Both the position numbers and the translations under genes were made by a program. A DNA stretch of 64,000 nt from Corynebacterium callunae DSM 20147 (GTDB taxonomy: Bacteria; Actinomycetota; Actinomycetes; Mycobacteriales; Mycobacteriaceae): assembly GCF_000344785.1 (NCBI RefSeq), contig NC_020506.1, positions 62,001 to 126,000 on the forward strand, given 5' to 3'. Shown piece after piece: positions 17,272-26,204 of this stretch. Positions within the stretch are counted from its first letter, which is position 1. Each line of letters begins with the position of its first letter. The notes beneath the pieces were generated by a model. That model was not told the DNA's origin and did not search any database. It saw only the letters and a list, made by a program, of their open reading frames with translations.

Positions 17272-19089
17272 ATGCCTATCTACCGATCTGCAAAATGGAG
17301 GATGAATAGACGCCTCTTTTTAGGAACAGCAGCCTCCGTCATCGCAGTTGGCGGAGTAATCGGAGGAGTCCAGGTAGTTCCCTATATCTCCTCCCAAGAA
17401 GTACAAGCTACCGCCACTGACACCTCCGTTATTGATGTGGGTGAGGGCAATGTAGACCTCTTTGACACTTCCGTATCGCATGAAGTCTCCTTGCAGGTAT
17501 CCCAAGAAAACCTGGATGAAATGCTTGCCGACTACCAAGAGGATGAATCCAAAACCTGGGTCAAGGCAACCATCACCATCGATGGCGTGACCATTGAAGA
17601 TGTAGGTATTCGCCTTAAAGGTAACTCCACTTTGCAAAGCCTCAGCGGGGAAAGCCGGGGCGGCGCACCAGGTGTAGCTGCTGAGGATTCAGCCACGGAT
17701 GCTGCCGACACTTCAACTTTGCCAGAGGGTATGGAACTACCCGAGGGGGTGACCGAAGAAGATATTGCTAACTTCCAAGCCCAAATGGCGGAAGGTGGCG
17801 GAATGGGCGGAGGTATGGGCGGTGGCATGGTGTCCCTGGACATTAATGATTCCAGCACTTGGCCTTTCCTCATTAGCTTTGACAAATATGAAGAGGGCCG
17901 TGTTTACCAAGGCATGAGCCAGCTTTCTATTCGCCCTGGTACCACCGTGGTAAATGAGGCAATGGCACTCGCACTAACCGATGCCACTGGCCAAGCAACT
18001 CAGCAATCCAGCTTCATGACCTTTAGCCTGAATGACTCCGCAACCACCACTCGTTTGATCATCGAAATCCCTGATGAAAACTATGCCAACAACCTCGGTA
18101 ATGGCGTGCTTTTTAAGGCGGATGCTTCCAGTTCCTTTACTTACCAAGGTGAAGATCAAACTGATTATGACGGACAATTCACTCAGATCAATGGTGAAGG
18201 CAACGGTGATATTCAGCCGATTATCAATCTATTAAAGTGGCTTGATACCGCATCGGATGAAGAATTTGATGCTCACCTGGCGGATTACGTCGATGTGGAA
18301 AGCTTTGCTCGTTATGTGGCAATGCAGAATCTGCTGGTCAACTCCGATGACATGGCTGGCCCGGGTAAAAACTATTACCTCTGGTACGACTATGACACTG
18401 GTTTGATCAGTGTGGTGTCTTGGGATCTGAATATGTCGATGTCCGGTTCTACCGAATCCGGCCCCGATGATGAAATCTCCATGGGAGGCGGCGGTGGTCG
18501 TGGCATGATGGGTGCTGATGCAACTGCAGCTGATACCGCCACCGATACAGCAGATACCGCTACGGCGGATGCTGCAGCTGCTGATACCGCAACTGCCACC
18601 GATACAGCAGCAGTGGAGGCAGAAGCAGGGACAGTGGAAATGCCTGCAGGTATGCCGGAGGGCATGACTCCACCTGATATGTCAGCCACAACTGGCACGA
18701 CTGATGCAACAGCAGATACTGCCGACACCACCGCAGCCACCGGTGAAACTGATGATGCTGCAACTGCGGATACTCAAACCCAACGCCAAGGTCCAGAAGG
18801 AATGGAAGAGGGTGGCATGGGTGGCGGAATGATGAGCGGAAATGATCTCAAAGAACGTTTCCTCGCATCAGATGCTTTTGCGGAAGTTTATGAGCAGGCC
18901 TATTGGGATCTTTATGAGCAGATGTACGGATCCGGCACTGCCAATGAACTTCTAGATGAGATCGCAGCATCAGTTCCTGCCAGCGATTCCGTTAGCCAAG
19001 AAGATATCGATGCCAAGGTGACAACAATCCGCGAGTGGATTGCTGCCCGCACAGAGGCGTTGAGCACACTGAAGGATGCAGCGGAGTAG
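17272..19089 (+). CDS. CotH kinase-like extracytoplasmic protein with Ala/Thr/Asp-rich insert
   Basis: 605 residues. A single hydrophobic N-terminal segment (about residues 12-35, preceded by MNRR) suggests a signal peptide or anchor; ATG 17272 and ATG 17302 are both possible starts. The CotH-like body includes VGIRLKGNSTLQSL, a Gly/Met-rich stretch (GGGMGGGMGGGM), the YVAMQNLLVNSDDMAGPGKN region and SWDLNMSMSG. CotH proteins have an atypical protein-kinase fold. Between about residues 420 and 510 lies a low-complexity insert rich in Thr, Ala and Asp in dipeptide-like repeats, followed by a second Gly/Met stretch. Only 5 bases separate it from the DUF4956 gene, so the three-gene set is surely one operon. 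It probably acts outside the membrane; substrate unknown. Confidence 0.82.
   Translation: MPIYRSAKWRMNRRLFLGTAASVIAVGGVIGGVQVVPYISSQEVQATATDTSVIDVGEGNVDLFDTSVSHEVSLQVSQENLDEMLADYQEDESKTWVKATITIDGVTIEDVGIRLKGNSTLQSLSGESRGGAPGVAAEDSATDAADTSTLPEGMELPEGVTEEDIANFQAQMAEGGGMGGGMGGGMVSLDINDSSTWPFLISFDKYEEGRVYQGMSQLSIRPGTTVVNEAMALALTDATGQATQQSSFMTFSLNDSATTTRLIIEIPDENYANNLGNGVLFKADASSSFTYQGEDQTDYDGQFTQINGEGNGDIQPIINLLKWLDTASDEEFDAHLADYVDVESFARYVAMQNLLVNSDDMAGPGKNYYLWYDYDTGLISVVSWDLNMSMSGSTESGPDDEISMGGGGGRGMMGADATAADTATDTADTATADAAAADTATATDTAAVEAEAGTVEMPAGMPEGMTPPDMSATTGTTDATADTADTTAATGETDDAATADTQTQRQGPEGMEEGGMGGGMMSGNDLKERFLASDAFAEVYEQAYWDLYEQMYGSGTANELLDEIAASVPASDSVSQEDIDAKVTTIREWIAARTEALSTLKDAAE
18520..18780 (+). 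repeat. Low-complexity Ala/Thr/Asp coding repeat in CotH-like gene
   Basis: Degenerate in-frame repeats built on GATACCGC/GATACAGC and GCAGCT units encode runs such as TADTATDTADTATAD. This is a replication-slippage-prone linker, likely surface exposed. Confidence 0.7.
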
Positions 19090-19097
19090 CAGTGGTT

Positions 19098-20210
19098 TTA
19101 CATCCAGTTACTGCGCTTGAAGATCCAATAGAGCAGCACGGTGAAACCGATCATGGCAATTAGAGCCATCGGATAGCCAAAAGCCCAGTGCAATTCGGGC
19201 ATGAGATCAAAGTTCATGCCATATATGGAGGAGATCAACGTCGGGGCGAAGATAATAGCCGCCCAGCCGGAGATCTTCTTCATATCTTCATTTTGGCGTT
19301 GGGCCACCAAGGTGGCGTTGACGCTAAGAATTTGTGAGAGCGATTCACGATATTCCGTGACACGGGTGTTGTCACGGGTGAGGTGGTCGGCGACGTCATC
19401 AAGATAAGCACGCAGTTCTTCGGGCATGCCACTGCGGATGAAGTCTTTGTTGAGGCGCTGTACCACTTCGATTACTGAGCTGGTGGTGTGCTGCATATCG
19501 ATAATTTCCTGGGACAGGTTATAAATACGTTCGGCTACGGCGGCGTCGCCGGAGAATACCTGACGTTCAATCTGTTCCTGGTCGATTGCGATACCGCGCA
19601 GCACGGGGGAGAAGCCGTCAACGATAGCGTCGATCATGGCATAAGCTACTGCGCGAGGTCCCAAACGCAAGAGTTCGGCGTCGCCAAGCAACGTCCTTAT
19701 TCTGGGGTCAATATGATTGGCATCGCCAAAGTTGGAGGGGCTGGTGCCGTCAATCCACTGGTTATCCTGGCACAAAATAACAATTGCCTGAGGCTTCATC
19801 AGAATATGGAATTCGGCGAAATCCACTTCTTCGCGGCTGTCGATATAACGAGCTGAGCGGATGGAAATGAAGGTGATGTCTTCATAACGGTCCAGCTTGG
19901 GACGCTGCTGACCGATCAACAAGTCCTCCACGATGGTGGGGTGAAGATCCCAGGCAGCAGCAAGCTCTTCAATAGCTGGCTTGGAAGGTGCGGGATAAAG
20001 CGACATCACCATCCGGTTGGAAGCGCCTTCGGCGAATTTAAGGCCATCGGTAACGGTGGCGCCCAGTGGTGGGCGCACAGGTACGCCGTCGGTGACATAG
20101 CGGGTGAGCGGCGAAACCTCTTCTGGGACTGGGGTGGAGTTGGGAAGATAGCGTCGCCGGAGCATGTCGCGTCTGCGAATCGCCCCGTTGGTGTCGTAAT
20201 TATTTGGCAT
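19098..20210 (-). CDS. CorA-like magnesium/divalent cation transporter
   Basis: 370 residues from ATG 20210, chosen because AAGGAG lies seven bases before it; an ATG at 20243 is also in frame. There is a long cytoplasmic N-terminal domain (about 1-300) with many acidic residues and a helical stalk. Two C-terminal membrane helices flank the diagnostic loop IYGMNFDLMPELHW (the GMN signature of CorA pores), and it ends with a basic tail. CorA proteins are homopentameric channels for Mg2+ or Co2+ uptake. It is convergent with the CotH-like gene with 8 bases between stops. Confidence 0.9.
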   Translation of the reverse strand: MPNNYDTNGAIRRRDMLRRRYLPNSTPVPEEVSPLTRYVTDGVPVRPPLGATVTDGLKFAEGASNRMVMSLYPAPSKPAIEELAAAWDLHPTIVEDLLIGQQRPKLDRYEDITFISIRSARYIDSREEVDFAEFHILMKPQAIVILCQDNQWIDGTSPSNFGDANHIDPRIRTLLGDAELLRLGPRAVAYAMIDAIVDGFSPVLRGIAIDQEQIERQVFSGDAAVAERIYNLSQEIIDMQHTTSSVIEVVQRLNKDFIRSGMPEELRAYLDDVADHLTRDNTRVTEYRESLSQILSVNATLVAQRQNEDMKKISGWAAIIFAPTLISSIYGMNFDLMPELHWAFGYPMALIAMIGFTVLLYWIFKRSNWM

Positions 20211-20382
20211 TCTCAACTCCTTCATCAGTTCCGTCCTGCTCATACTATTAAGCCAGTATCGTCGATAGATTGGGAAATGACCTACTCAGAGCAAAAAATT
20301 CAGGCATTTCCACCTCAATAAAGGTCACACTAATTCCATTTTTTAATGGTTTTCCTCAAAAGCCTACAAAACCCACACTATT

Positions 20383-20401
20383 GTAGGTTAGGCTCACCTT
20401 A
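20383..20401 (+). promoter_or_regulatory. DtxR-type iron box over start of siderophore-binding lipoprotein gene
   Basis: GTAGGTTAGGCTCACCTTA matches the 19-bp DtxR palindrome consensus in 16 positions by hand comparison. It touches the ATG at 20401. A TATTGT (20379-20384) fits a -10 box, so transcription would begin a few bases before the start codon. No Shine-Dalgarno is present, suggesting a nearly leaderless message repressed by iron-loaded DtxR. Confidence 0.8.
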
Positions 20402-21396
20402 TGCAATCTTTTACTGGTAAAACGCTCAAAAAATATGCCGCAATTTTTGCACTTTCAACTACTGCGCTACTGGCCTCTGCTTGTACCTCAAGCGATAATT
20501 CAAACGACACCAGCAGTGCCGCTACAAACAGCATTGCAAGCCAAAACGGTGAAATTACCGCACAAACTCGAGAAATTAGTCATGCCCATGGCACCACTGA
20601 AGTTCCAGACGCTGCCCAAAGAGTAGTGGTTTTGGAACCGGTGCAATTGGATACCTTAGTAGCTTTGGGCACCATTCCAGTTGGAGCAGCTGTGCTTAAT
20701 GAAACCACGGGCATACCTGATTATCTAGGAACTGCTGCTCAAGATATTGCCATGGTGGGAACTGTGGCAGAGCCAAATGTAGAGGCCATTGCGGCACTGG
20801 AACCAGATCTCATTATCGGTACCGAAAGCCGGCACTCGGCCCTATATGACAAACTCGCCTCCATCGCGCCGACCGTTTATATGGCATCTCAGGCTGATCC
20901 TTGGCAAGACAATGTAAAAATGGTGGCTAATGTCATGGGTGATAACGCTGGTGGTGAGCAACTGCTTGCACAATATAAACAGCGTTGTGCGGAGGTCTCG
21001 CAGGAAATTTCCGAACTTGATCCAGGCGAGCGGACTGCGCAGTTAATTCGTCCCAGAGACAATATCTATAGCCTTTATGGCCCCACTTCTTTTGCCGGAT
21101 CCACTTTGGAATGTGCAGGTTATAGCATTCCAGAGCATGAGTGGGAGGATATTTCCCTGGATGTGGCAGCTGAAAACCTCACCTCAGCAGCTGCTGGTTT
21201 AGTGCTGGTTACTTCGGCTACACTAGATCAAGACAGTGAAGTTATCCAGGGAATTCGGGATTCTTTAGGGCAAGTTAATCCCGACGGACAAATTGCAGTG
21301 GTGGATCAAGCAATCTGGATTACCGGCGTTGGCCCCCTTGGTGGACAAGCAGTATTGGAAGATCTATTAAGCGTTGTGCAATCCAAACAGGGCTAA
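20401..21396 (+). CDS. Iron-siderophore ABC transporter substrate-binding lipoprotein
   Basis: 331 residues. The signal peptide ends in a lipobox (LLASAC, Cys about 28), so the protein is lipid-anchored outside the membrane. The rest has the two-lobed FepB/FhuD-type periplasmic binding fold: RVVVLEPVQLDTLVALG near 75, EAIAALEPDLIIGTESRH near 130 and a C-terminal lobe ending GGQAVLEDLL. It should bind ferric siderophore and hand it to an ABC permease. No permease or ATPase gene is adjacent, so it would pair with a system encoded elsewhere. Iron control is directly suggested by the DtxR box at its start. Confidence 0.9.
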   Translation: MQSFTGKTLKKYAAIFALSTTALLASACTSSDNSNDTSSAATNSIASQNGEITAQTREISHAHGTTEVPDAAQRVVVLEPVQLDTLVALGTIPVGAAVLNETTGIPDYLGTAAQDIAMVGTVAEPNVEAIAALEPDLIIGTESRHSALYDKLASIAPTVYMASQADPWQDNVKMVANVMGDNAGGEQLLAQYKQRCAEVSQEISELDPGERTAQLIRPRDNIYSLYGPTSFAGSTLECAGYSIPEHEWEDISLDVAAENLTSAAAGLVLVTSATLDQDSEVIQGIRDSLGQVNPDGQIAVVDQAIWITGVGPLGGQAVLEDLLSVVQSKQG

Positions 21397-21434
21397 GCAC
21401 ACCTGGCTAAAGGTCCTAGTAGGCAGGGGCTATA

Positions 21435-22796
21435 GTGATCTCCGTGCCTGATCGAACTCCCTTAGCCAAAATTCCCCTCAATCGTCTAGCAATTATCGCC
21501 CTGATTATTGGTATCGGAACTGGCCTTTTTGTTGCAGCTCTTAAGCTTTCAACAATTTGGGTGGAACGTGTGGTTTATGGGGCTGATCATCTACATAATC
21601 AAAATCAAATTGCGCAGACCAGTCCACTACGCCTGGCAATCACGTTGGTGATTTTAGGTTTTGTTTCTTCTTGGGCGTGGTTTTTTGTGCACCGACCCAG
21701 CCGCAGATCCAGCCACGGACCCGCCTCCAAAGCCGAAAACGGGGACCAAAACGGAGACCAAGCCAGCCCCACTGAAGTCTCCGTCGTTGGTGCCATGCGC
21801 GGGGAGAAGATGCCTTTTTATCGCACCGTGGTTTCCGCCTTTTTACAAAGTATTACTGTTGCTGCGGGCGCGCCGGTTGGTGCAGAAAACGCTCCACGCA
21901 TTGCAGGCAGTTGGGTGGCAGAAAAATTTAGCAGTAGCTTGCAGTTGGATTTAGAGGCCAAGCGAATTTTGGTGGCAGCTGCTGCCGGTGCGGGATTGGG
22001 AGCAAGTTTCCATTTGCCTTTGGCAGGTGTGCTTTTCACTTTGGAAGTACTGTTGGCGGAGGCGACTACCCGCGCCGTGGTGATTTCAATTATTACAACT
22101 GCAGCTGCGGTGGCAACCACTGGTTATTTTGTGGACACTCCTGATGTGTATAACGCGGTTTCTTTGACGGAGAGCCCGGGGATTATGCTGGCTGCGCCTA
22201 TTGTCGGAGCTATTGCAGGTTTGGGTGGCCATTGGTTTTCGCGGGCAGCTAATAAGGCGGCCGCTGCAGCTCCCAAAGGTTCCAAGATTTTATGGCAAAT
22301 GCCCTTGGGTTTCGCCGGGATTGCAGCAGTGGCATATCTTTACCCCACTAGCGTGGCTAATCCGCGCTGGGTGGCAGATACGATGCTCTCGGGTGGGCTG
22401 GTTTTTAGTGTCATAATTTTATTGTTGGTGCTGCGTACCGTGCTGTTTTTGGTGGCGTTCAGGGTCGGTATGGTGGGCGGAAACCTGATCCCCGCCTTCG
22501 CGCTGGGGGCGCTGGTGGGTGGCGGCGTCGGCAAGCTTTTGGAACCTTTAACCGGGGTGCCGGTCGCAGCCTTTGCGCTGCTGGGAGCGGCGGCGTTTTT
22601 GGCGGCAACGATGGCCGCGCCGCTTTTTGGTTTGATTGCGGCGGTGGAGTTTACCGATATGGAGCCCCAGGGCTATCTGTCGATTTTTGTGGCCGTCGCG
22701 GCCGCGATTATCGTGGTGCGCCTGTGGCTGGTAATTACGCAGGGTAAGCAGGCAATTCCGGTCACTTACGCGAGCTGGACAGGGGAGCTTAAATAA
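21435..22796 (+). CDS. ClC family chloride channel/antiporter
   Basis: 453-residue polytopic membrane protein, about ten to twelve helices. The ClC helix-N ends are visible: AAGAPVGAENAPRIAG near 145 (corresponding to the GREGP gating-glutamate region, Glu kept) and GMVGGNLIPAFALGALVGGGVG near 348 (the GxFxP region). GTG 21435 follows AGGGG; GTG 21444 is an alternative. A Lys/Asp/Asn-rich loop about 95-115 varies in such proteins. It is transcribed after the iron lipoprotein gene with 38 bases between them but probably unrelated in function. ClC proteins move chloride or exchange it for protons, often for acid resistance. Confidence 0.85.
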   Translation: MISVPDRTPLAKIPLNRLAIIALIIGIGTGLFVAALKLSTIWVERVVYGADHLHNQNQIAQTSPLRLAITLVILGFVSSWAWFFVHRPSRRSSHGPASKAENGDQNGDQASPTEVSVVGAMRGEKMPFYRTVVSAFLQSITVAAGAPVGAENAPRIAGSWVAEKFSSSLQLDLEAKRILVAAAAGAGLGASFHLPLAGVLFTLEVLLAEATTRAVVISIITTAAAVATTGYFVDTPDVYNAVSLTESPGIMLAAPIVGAIAGLGGHWFSRAANKAAAAAPKGSKILWQMPLGFAGIAAVAYLYPTSVANPRWVADTMLSGGLVFSVIILLLVLRTVLFLVAFRVGMVGGNLIPAFALGALVGGGVGKLLEPLTGVPVAAFALLGAAAFLAATMAAPLFGLIAAVEFTDMEPQGYLSIFVAVAAAIIVVRLWLVITQGKQAIPVTYASWTGELK

Positions 22797-23002
22797 GCTT
22801 TTCGACGCAAAAACGTTGCCTATGGCTGGGATTACACCAGTACATGATTATGGAGATACTTAACATTTACTGAATTTCTGCATCCAAACGCAATATTGGG
22901 GTTAGAATTCCATTTTGATTTAGGCTTTACCTTCCGCGACGATCAGTTCGAGGGGGGAAGTGGGCTGATGTGTGCCCTCTGCTAGGTAAATGAGGAAAAA
23001 CA

Positions 23003-23619
23003 ATGCCAAATATTCGTGAGCGTAAAAAGCGCGAAACTAAAGATTGGCTGGCGCAAGTAGCTACTTAGATGCTGCTGAACATGGCATTCACGGAGTGAGT
23101 CCGGCAGAGGTATCTAAAATTGTGGGCGTCTCAACCTGTACCTTCCACAATTATTTCCCCACCCGCGAAGATGCTGTGGCACACCATATGAGCAAAGTGT
23201 TGGCTTCTTGGCCAGATAATATTGCCGAGGCACCTGCAGATTGGGACATCATCAAGGTATTGGTGGAAACCACCAAGTCCAATATCCAAGGTGATAGCGA
23301 GGATGATTTTACCTACGCTGACGTGCTGATTCTTTCAGTCACCTTGAGCAACCTGGGCAATATGAAGCCACATGACTTTGTTATTGCCGGGTTGCGTGGG
23401 GCAGCAGAAGCCTTGTCCAAACGTGCAGGCCTTTATGAGATTCCGGATGAGCACTTGGTGATGGTGCACTTTGCTTGGGAGGCAGTGCACGGCGCAGTGT
23501 TGGGCGCGCATGGGGCAGATGACACGGAATCTGCCTTCATGCCTTTGTTTAGAGCAGCCATCACCACCGTGGAGCGAGTCTTACGTGAGGGTCTTTTTGA
23601 GTTCCCGGAGGGTGTTTAG
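23003..23619 (+). pseudogene. TetR family regulator, frameshifted near its 5' end
   Basis: From ATG 23003 (preceded by GAGGAAAAAC) the frame reads MPNIRERKKRETKDWLAQVAT and then meets TAG at about 23066. In the next frame the protein continues as LDAAEHGIHGVSPAEVSKIV with the TetR helix-turn-helix (VSTCTFHNYFPTREDAV) and a full ligand-binding domain to 23619. Adding one T in the ACTTAG near 23063-23067 would restore a typical TetR N-terminus of about 205 residues. The gene is therefore either inactivated by a one-base deletion or affected by a sequence error; a downstream start would lack half of the DNA-binding domain. Confidence 0.8.
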
Positions 23620-24308
23620 CCCACAGTTGCAGGTACTGGGGAGGTAGCGGGAGCTGCCTCTTTTTGTACTCGCATCCATACGATGAAGCCCCAGGCTACA
23701 AAGACGCCGTAGACCAGGTAAAGCACTGCGGAAGGGTAGTAACCGGCTAGGAAGAGTAGTGGTACACCAACGATGTCCACGCCGATCCAAATCAGCCAAA
23801 ACTCAGTCCAACCGCGTGCCATGCCATAGGTGGCCAAGATGGATCCCACAAAGATCCACGCATCAGCCCACGGGCCCCAAGATCCCAGTGCTTGGAAGAT
23901 CCAGGCGAATCCGAGGGTGCCCACAATTGCTGCAATGATCAGGCCGGTGCGCTCCTTAGGTGAAGCCCAGCGGGGTTGTACGGCAGCATTTTCTGAATCA
24001 CCGGCAGCGGCGTGGCGACGGGTTTTAGACCACTGATACCAGCCAAAAACGCTGACGGTAATGAACATAATTTGGCGGCCAGCTTGGCCATAAAGATCAA
24101 GGTTTTGTGGGGTGTGGAAGAGTCCACCCATAAACACGGTGAACAATAAAACATTGCCCACGATGCCAATTGGCCAGGCCCAGACTCGGCGCTTCATACC
24201 TGCCCATGCGGAGAGCAGTCCAAAAACATTTCCAATAATCTCGCGCCACAGGATGGGTACTCCACCGATCCAGAGGGTGGCGTCGAGCAATTCAGTTATC
24301 GGATTCAT
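23616..24308 (-). CDS. ribM: Riboflavin transporter RibM (PnuX), PnuC family
   Basis: 230 residues, about seven to eight hydrophobic segments, with PnuC-family regions (LSAWAGMKRRVWAWPIGIVGNVLLF near 35-60 and WFIWIGVDIVGVPLLF-like near 160). PnuC proteins import nicotinamide riboside. In Corynebacterium the PnuX/RibM branch imports riboflavin and is controlled by an FMN riboswitch, and exactly such an element lies upstream here (24431-24586), which decides the assignment. The start ATG 24308 has AGGGG about eight bases before it. The stop overlaps the TetR pseudogene end by 4 bases. Confidence 0.9.
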   Translation of the reverse strand: MNPITELLDATLWIGGVPILWREIIGNVFGLLSAWAGMKRRVWAWPIGIVGNVLLFTVFMGGLFHTPQNLDLYGQAGRQIMFITVSVFGWYQWSKTRRHAAAGDSENAAVQPRWASPKERTGLIIAAIVGTLGFAWIFQALGSWGPWADAWIFVGSILATYGMARGWTEFWLIWIGVDIVGVPLLFLAGYYPSAVLYLVYGVFVAWGFIVWMRVQKEAAPATSPVPATVG

Positions 24309-24430
24309 GATTAATTCCCCTAAAAGGATTCAAAGCCATGTAATCCTCGGGGCTTGTCTTTCCGGGTTCTAAAAAACACCTTTGAAAGAGGCCTAAAATC
24401 CAATTTCAAAAAATGCGTCTTAAAAACCGC

Positions 24431-24586
24431 GGTTCTCTTTCATCCGGACTATGACCGTCGGCTCCGGAATCACACCGGATCTGCTGACCTGCATCTTTTT
24501 AAGGAAGCAGCGCTCGCGGGCTGAGGAGCTTATATCGGATAAACACCTATACCGCCGGTGGGGAATTACACCCCGCCCTGAGAACA
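24431..24586 (-). ncRNA. FMN riboswitch (RFN element)
   Basis: Read on the minus strand the element starts GTTCTCAGGGCGGGGTGTAA and includes CCCACCGGCGGTA, AGCCCGCGAGCG, GCAGGTCAGCAGATC, GGTGTGATTCCGGAGCCGAC and GGTCATAGTCCGGATG, closing with GAGAAC that pairs with the initial GTTCTC as P1. These are the conserved blocks of the RFN aptamer. It precedes ribM by about 120 bases, so FMN should switch off riboflavin uptake. A TATAGT (24594-24599, minus strand) fits a -10 box just upstream. The expression platform about 24400-24430 contains CCGCGG followed by T-rich sequence. Confidence 0.96.
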
Positions 24587-24743
24587 TTTCTCACTATAGT
24601 ACTTTCCGCGGAAAGTGTGAAGAGGTTTAACCACAATGGAAGAAATGAACGCAAGGTGACCGGTTCATGAAACTTTTTCAAGTCACCGGACACCGGCATA
24701 AGACATAACTACCGTGGCGTTCAAGCCCATTAAAGGAGGACTT

Positions 24744-26135
24744 GTGACCACCACCTATCCGAACTTTCTTGAAAACTCTTCGCTTTCGCATGATGCAGAG
24801 CACTGGGACAGGGAAGGAGGTGCACAAGTAGCAGACACATCCACCAAGACCATGACCTATGTTCTAGATACCTCAGTTTTATTATCTGATCCAGTATCTT
24901 TAACTCGGTTTGCAGAGCACGATGTTGTGCTGCCCATCGTTGTTATTACAGAACTTGAAGCCAAGCGCCACCACCCGGAGCTTGGCTTTTTTGCACGCCA
25001 AGCCCTGCGTATGTTGGATGAACTCCGCGAAGTCCATGGTGATCTATCCAAGCCACTGCCCATTGGGGAAGAAGGCGGGCATATTCACGTAGAACTTAAT
25101 CACCAAAATGTTGAAGCATTACCTGCCGGTTTCCGCCTCGGTGATAATGACACCCGCATTTTGGCTGTGGCTAAAAACCTGCAGCAAGAAGGCCATGACG
25201 TGGTCTTGGTTTCTAAAGACCTACCCATGCGTATTAAGGCATCAGCCAGTGGCATTGCAGCGCAGGAATATCGTGCAGCACTCGCTCGCGATAGGGGATA
25301 TACCGGAATCACCCACGCCAATATCAGCAATGAGCAGCTCAGTGAGCTTTATGAGGTAGGCGAGGTTAAGATTCCCGAGCTTGAACACCTGCCCATCAAT
25401 CATGGTTTTACGCTGAAATCCCACAGCGGTTCTGCGCTGGGCCGGATGAATGTGCACAAGGTTGTTGAGCTGGTTCCTGGCGATCAACAAGTTTTTGGCA
25501 TTAATGGCCGCAGCGCAGAACAGCGCATTGCCATTGATCTGCTTAATGATGATGAAGTGGGCATTGTGTCCCTCGGCGGCGCGGCCGGTACCGGTAAGAG
25601 TGCCCTTGCTTTGTGTGCTGGTTTGGAAGCGGTTTTGGAGCGCCGCATTCAGCGCAAGATTATTGTCTTCCGCCCACTTTTTGCCGTCGGCGGCCAGGAA
25701 CTCGGCTATCTGCCTGGTGACCAGGATGAAAAGATGGGCCCCTGGGCTCAAGCAGTGTTTGACACCCTCGGTTCCATGGTGAGCCAAAACACTATCGACG
25801 AGGCCCTGTCCCGGGGACTCATTGAGGTGCTGCCCCTCACCCATATCAGGGGCCGTTCTTTGCATGATGCCTTTGTCATTGTGGATGAGGCACAGTCCTT
25901 GGAACGCAATGTACTGCTGACCATGCTCTCACGTATTGGCCAAAACTCCCGAGTAGTGCTCACCCACGATGTGGCCCAGCGCGATAACCTGCGGGTTGGC
26001 CGTTATGACGGCATTGTCTCTGTGGTGGAAGCACTTAAAGGCCACGAGCTTTTTGGGCATATCACCCTGCAGCGTTCGGAGCGTTCCCGAATTGCAGAGC
26101 TGGTAACTCAAGTTCTCGACGCACCTTCCCTATAG
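24744..26135 (+). CDS. PIN-PhoH family protein (PhoH2-like)
   Basis: 463 residues from GTG 24744, chosen because AAAGGAGGA ends three bases before it; GTG 24714 would add 10 residues. The N-terminal PIN nuclease domain begins [12 protein letters not shown], with further acidic residues at [10 protein letters not shown] and [10 protein letters not shown]. The C-terminal PhoH ATPase domain has the P-loop [13 protein letters not shown] near 285 and Walker [10 protein letters not shown] near 385. PhoH2 proteins are ATP-dependent RNA-cleaving or unwinding enzymes; in mycobacteria one is a toxin with an upstream antitoxin. No convincing antitoxin ORF is seen upstream here. A strong terminator follows. 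Confidence 0.9.
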   Translation: MTTTYPNFLENSSLSHDAEHWDREGGAQVADTSTKTMTYVLDTSVLLSDPVSLTRFAEHDVVLPIVVITELEAKRHHPELGFFARQALRMLDELREVHGDLSKPLPIGEEGGHIHVELNHQNVEALPAGFRLGDNDTRILAVAKNLQQEGHDVVLVSKDLPMRIKASASGIAAQEYRAALARDRGYTGITHANISNEQLSELYEVGEVKIPELEHLPINHGFTLKSHSGSALGRMNVHKVVELVPGDQQVFGINGRSAEQRIAIDLLNDDEVGIVSLGGAAGTGKSALALCAGLEAVLERRIQRKIIVFRPLFAVGGQELGYLPGDQDEKMGPWAQAVFDTLGSMVSQNTIDEALSRGLIEVLPLTHIRGRSLHDAFVIVDEAQSLERNVLLTMLSRIGQNSRVVLTHDVAQRDNLRVGRYDGIVSVVEALKGHELFGHITLQRSERSRIAELVTQVLDAPSL

Positions 26136-26150
26136 GCCCCATAGAAAAAT

Positions 26151-26186
26151 CCCCAGCAGCTGTGAAAACACAGTTGCTGGGGTTTT
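26151..26186 (+). terminator. Rho-independent terminator of the PIN-PhoH gene
   Basis: A 14-bp stem (CCCCAGCAGCTGTG, one G-T pair) with an AAAA loop, followed by TTTT. The opposing citH gene ends just beyond it. Confidence 0.88.
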
Positions 26187-26204
26187 GCGTCGAAAAGCAC
26201 AGTT

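Noticed and set aside
18390..18740. Val/Ala/Ser-rich minus-strand open frame.
   Set aside because: Mirror of the low-complexity repeat inside the CotH-like gene.
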